DNA of 7,432 bases, from assembly GCA_934667175.1 (NCBI GenBank), contig CAKULN010000084.1, positions 1 through 7,432 on the forward strand, given 5' to 3'. The DNA is from an uncultured Bacteroidales bacterium (lineage in GTDB: Bacteria > Bacteroidota > Bacteroidia > Bacteroidales > UBA932). This document shows, piece by piece, positions 5,916 through 7,432 of the stretch. The notes under the pieces were generated by a model. It was not told where the DNA came from. It saw nothing but the letters and a program-made list of their open reading frames with translations, and ran no database searches. Each line of letters begins with the position of its first letter. Within the stretch, counting starts at the first letter, position 1. The position numbers and the translations under genes were made by a program.

Positions 5916-6222
5916 ATCCAATATTTACAGAAATGATCGTCAATAGCGCAAATGCCACAAACTCAACGATGATCGGGATCAGGTAATACTCGCTGCGGCT
6001 TATTCCAAGGTTTATGTAGAAATAAATAGAAGTTTCCTTGCGGAAGGAATGGAACAGGTACAGAATCACAGGAACGCCCAGGCTCTTCAGGATAAGGCAG
6101 ATCGACAGAGACGATGGGAAACAAATCACCAAAACGGTAGCCGCCAGCGTGACCGCGCCGGAAACCACATATAATGCAGCTCCATATCGTCCTGAAAGCC
6201 GAATTCTCCGCAAAATATTCAT
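5902..6222 (-). CDS. Small three-helix membrane protein, likely partner of the ABC ATPase
   Basis: This 106-residue protein has no family I can name. It has a basic N-terminus (NILRRIRLSGR) and three hydrophobic stretches at about 14-35, 38-58 and 80-104. Between the second and third is YFYINLGISR (67-76). A segment of the F-Y-x-N-L-G-I-S kind is found before a membrane helix in some ABC permeases, where it may contact the ATPase. It is the first gene of a two-gene unit, and its stop overlaps the start region of the ABC ATPase gene, so they are almost certainly co-expressed. It is far shorter than ordinary permeases (six or more helices), so it would need to oligomerise or join another subunit. 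The ATG at 6222 follows a good promoter by a short leader. Confidence 0.82.
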   Translation of the reverse strand: MNILRRIRLSGRYGAALYVVSGAVTLAATVLVICFPSSLSICLILKSLGVPVILYLFHSFRKETSIYFYINLGISRSEYYLIPIIVEFVAFALLTIISVNIGYAIR

Positions 6223-6245
6223 TATATGGCGTTTTTGTCTGGTTC

Positions 6246-6277
6246 CAAAGTTAGCGAACCATCGTCATAAAAGCAAA
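6246..6277 (-). promoter_or_regulatory. Bacteroidota-type promoter of the ABC pair
   Basis: On the minus strand TTTG (6277-6274) is followed by 20 bases and then TAACTTTG (6253-6246), an exact TAnnTTTG match at normal spacing. Transcription would start near 6240, about 18 bases before the ATG at 6222. This is the best promoter match in the window. Confidence 0.7.
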
Positions 6278-6325
6278 TCGGAGGCAAGAATTTATGAATA
6301 TGGCCGTATTGCCGGACAAAGTTTC

Positions 6326-6333
6326 TATTTTTG
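6326..6333 (+). promoter_or_regulatory. Predicted -7 box of the DUF5131 gene
   Basis: TATTTTTG matches TAnnTTTG exactly. There is no good TTTG at 19-21 bases upstream; the nearest TTG is 14 bases away. Transcription would start near 6340, giving a leader of about 19 bases to the ATG at 6359. This supports the short 264-residue form of the protein. Confidence 0.55.
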
Positions 6334-6358
6334 TGCTCTGAACGGGGATATTCATAAA

Positions 6359-7153
6359 ATGGGAAAGGATTGGAACATCTATGTTGACTGGAATCCGTGG
6401 CACGGCTGCACCAAGATCAGTCCGGGCTGCAAGTTTTGCTATGTTTACAGGCAGGACGAGATGTACGGAAGCGAGATCGCAAGCAGCCTCGCACGCAAGA
6501 CGCTGGCTTTCAATCTGCCGGTCAAGCGGGGACGGGACAGGAATTACAAGATTCCGTCCGGGAAGATAGTCTTCACGTGCTTCACTTCGGACTTCCTTCT
6601 AAAAGATGCTGACGCTTGGAGGCCGGAATGCTGGGAGATGATGAGACTTAGGAACGACTGCATGTTCTATTTCTTCACAAAGAGGATTGACCGGCTAGCG
6701 GGGTGTCTTCCTCCGGACTGGGGCGACGGGTACGACAACGTCATCATCGGCTGCACGGTTGAGAACCAAGCCATGGCCGACTACCGGCTGCCCATATTCA
6801 AGTCCCTGCCGATCAAGCACAAGTCCATCGTGGTGGCTCCTATGCTGGAGCGGATGGATGTCTCCCCGTGGCTTGACAGCGGCATCGAGGAAGTCTGCGT
6901 CAGCGGTGAGTCCGGTGTAGGGGCAAGACCCTGCGACTACGACTGGATCCTTGACCTGCGCTCGCAGTGCATCGCCAAAGGGGTCGCGTTCCGTTTCCAC
7001 CAGACAGGCGCCTACTTCATCAAAGACGGCAGGATGTACCGCATCCCCCGCCGCTTCCAACTAAGCCAGGCCCACAAGGCAGGCATCGACTTCGGCATCA
7101 ATGAATATTACGCCCCGGCAAAGCCCTGGAACCTCTGGGCAGAGTCGGATTAA
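6359..7153 (+). CDS. DUF5131 / phage Gp37-Gp68 family three-Cys-motif protein
   Basis: This 264-residue protein belongs to the phage Gp37/Gp68 (DUF5131) family. The N-terminus WNPWHGCTKISPGCKFCY holds the defining cysteines C17, C24 and C27, a CxxxxxxCxxC cluster that recalls iron-sulfur binding in radical SAM enzymes. Later conserved blocks are FTCFTSDFL (72-80), FFTKRIDRL (105-113), GCTVENQ (131-137), VSGESG (181-186) and FHQTG (213-217). The biochemical role is not established to my knowledge. Family members occur in phages and beside a three-Cys-motif partner (TcmP) gene, but no partner is visible here. I chose ATG 6359 because the family starts close to this Trp-rich motif and a -7 box lies at 6326. 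The frame is open back to 6038, but that part lies antisense to the membrane-protein gene and looks non-coding. Confidence 0.9.
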   Translation: MGKDWNIYVDWNPWHGCTKISPGCKFCYVYRQDEMYGSEIASSLARKTLAFNLPVKRGRDRNYKIPSGKIVFTCFTSDFLLKDADAWRPECWEMMRLRNDCMFYFFTKRIDRLAGCLPPDWGDGYDNVIIGCTVENQAMADYRLPIFKSLPIKHKSIVVAPMLERMDVSPWLDSGIEEVCVSGESGVGARPCDYDWILDLRSQCIAKGVAFRFHQTGAYFIKDGRMYRIPRRFQLSQAHKAGIDFGINEYYAPAKPWNLWAESD

Positions 7154-7319
7154 TAAATTCCTTTATCCGTGCGTGAAAACCCATGATTGACGCACAAGAG
7201 TACAAGAGACGATCGTTCGTGAGTAAATAGGCCTGTTCTACTCACGGAGGCCCCCGAAGCATCCGCTTCGTGAGCGGATGAACCTCCACCACGCACGAGA
7301 TGTTGCCAGCAAGTTATGA
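7154..7319. other. Non-coding stretch with clustered short hairpins and a repeated TTCGTGAG word
   Basis: I see no complete gene here. Three inverted repeats are visible: GTGCGT (7169-7174) with ACGCAC (7190-7195), CGTGAGTA (7218-7225) with TACTCACG (7239-7246), and CATCCGCT (7260-7267) with AGCGGATG (7273-7280). An alternative stem, CGAAGC (7255-7260) with GCTTCG (7265-7270), competes with the third. The word TTCGTGAG occurs at 7216-7223 and again at 7267-7274. None of the hairpins has a T tract, so none is a convincing terminator for the DUF5131 gene. Confidence 0.5.
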
Positions 7320-7432
7320 GATCGGAAACATAGATCAGCAGATGGGGTTGTCCACAAGGACATTGAATATGCCAAAGCCCACCCGGAGTTCCATTTCGAT
7401 CCTGCCGGGCATCCGAACTGGTTCGACGCCTC
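7320..7432 (+). pseudogene. Possible gene remnant running off the right edge
   Basis: From 7320 the frame is open to the window edge and encodes a protein-like string containing EYAKAHPEFHFD and GHPNWFDA. It has no ATG, GTG or TTG start, and a TGA closes the same frame at 7317-7319. A neighbouring frame from ATG 7300 (MLPASYEIGNIDQQMG) could continue into it if one base were missing near 7350. I do not recognise the family. A competing minus-strand frame (7432 down to 7238) is also open, so the coding assignment is weak. Confidence 0.2.

Noticed and set aside
6038..6358. Upstream extension of the DUF5131 reading frame, which would add 107 residues
   Set aside because: It lies antisense to the membrane-protein gene and across its promoter, and a -7 box at 6326 and the family's usual N-terminus support ATG 6359.

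Overview
The window looks like a chromosomal segment from a Bacteroidales-type (Bacteroidota) genome. Four observations support this. Several leaders carry the Bacteroidota -7 promoter box (TAnnTTTG), one of them with a well-spaced TTTG -33 box. Start codons lack strong Shine-Dalgarno sequences. The left operon encodes a BlaI repressor and an M56 peptidase fused to a TonB C-terminal domain, an arrangement common in that phylum. The ABC ATPase also resembles a Bacteroidota-type family. I cannot name a genus.

Left part (1-1910, minus strand): a tightly coupled operon of blaI, then an M56 (BlaR1-like) metallopeptidase with a TonB_C domain, then the first 57 codons of an unrecognised secreted protein that runs off the left edge. 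The stops and starts overlap (ATGA and TAATG). A long imperfect palindrome resembling a REP element lies inside the reading frame of the secreted protein. An imperfect palindrome over the -33 region of the blaI promoter is a candidate autoregulatory operator.

Centre (1910-3900): a divergent plus-strand gene for a 587-residue DXS-like transketolase-family enzyme. It keeps the thiamine diphosphate site but lacks several substrate-pocket residues of canonical 1-deoxy-D-xylulose-5-phosphate synthase. A perfect 14-bp palindrome lies in its promoter region. A 13-bp hairpin with A and T tracts separates it from the convergent gene and looks like a bidirectional terminator.

Right-centre (3900-5110): an accessory-looking patch. 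It holds a standalone PD-(D/E)XK nuclease-like domain on the minus strand, with the usual ATPase part absent. Divergent from it is an overlapping mntA-hepT (MNT/HEPN) toxin-antitoxin pair that is visibly more AT-rich than the DXS-like gene.

Right (5110-7432): a minus-strand pair made of a 106-residue three-helix membrane protein and an ABC ATPase, with overlapping genes behind a good Bacteroidota promoter. Divergent from these is a DUF5131 (phage Gp37/Gp68-like, three-Cys motif) protein. The last 280 bases hold no complete gene. They contain several short hairpins, a repeated TTCGTGAG word, and a possible gene remnant at the right edge.

The units appear functionally independent: envelope sensing and regulation, a metabolic enzyme of uncertain substrate, a toxin-antitoxin module, a small transporter, and a possibly phage-derived protein.
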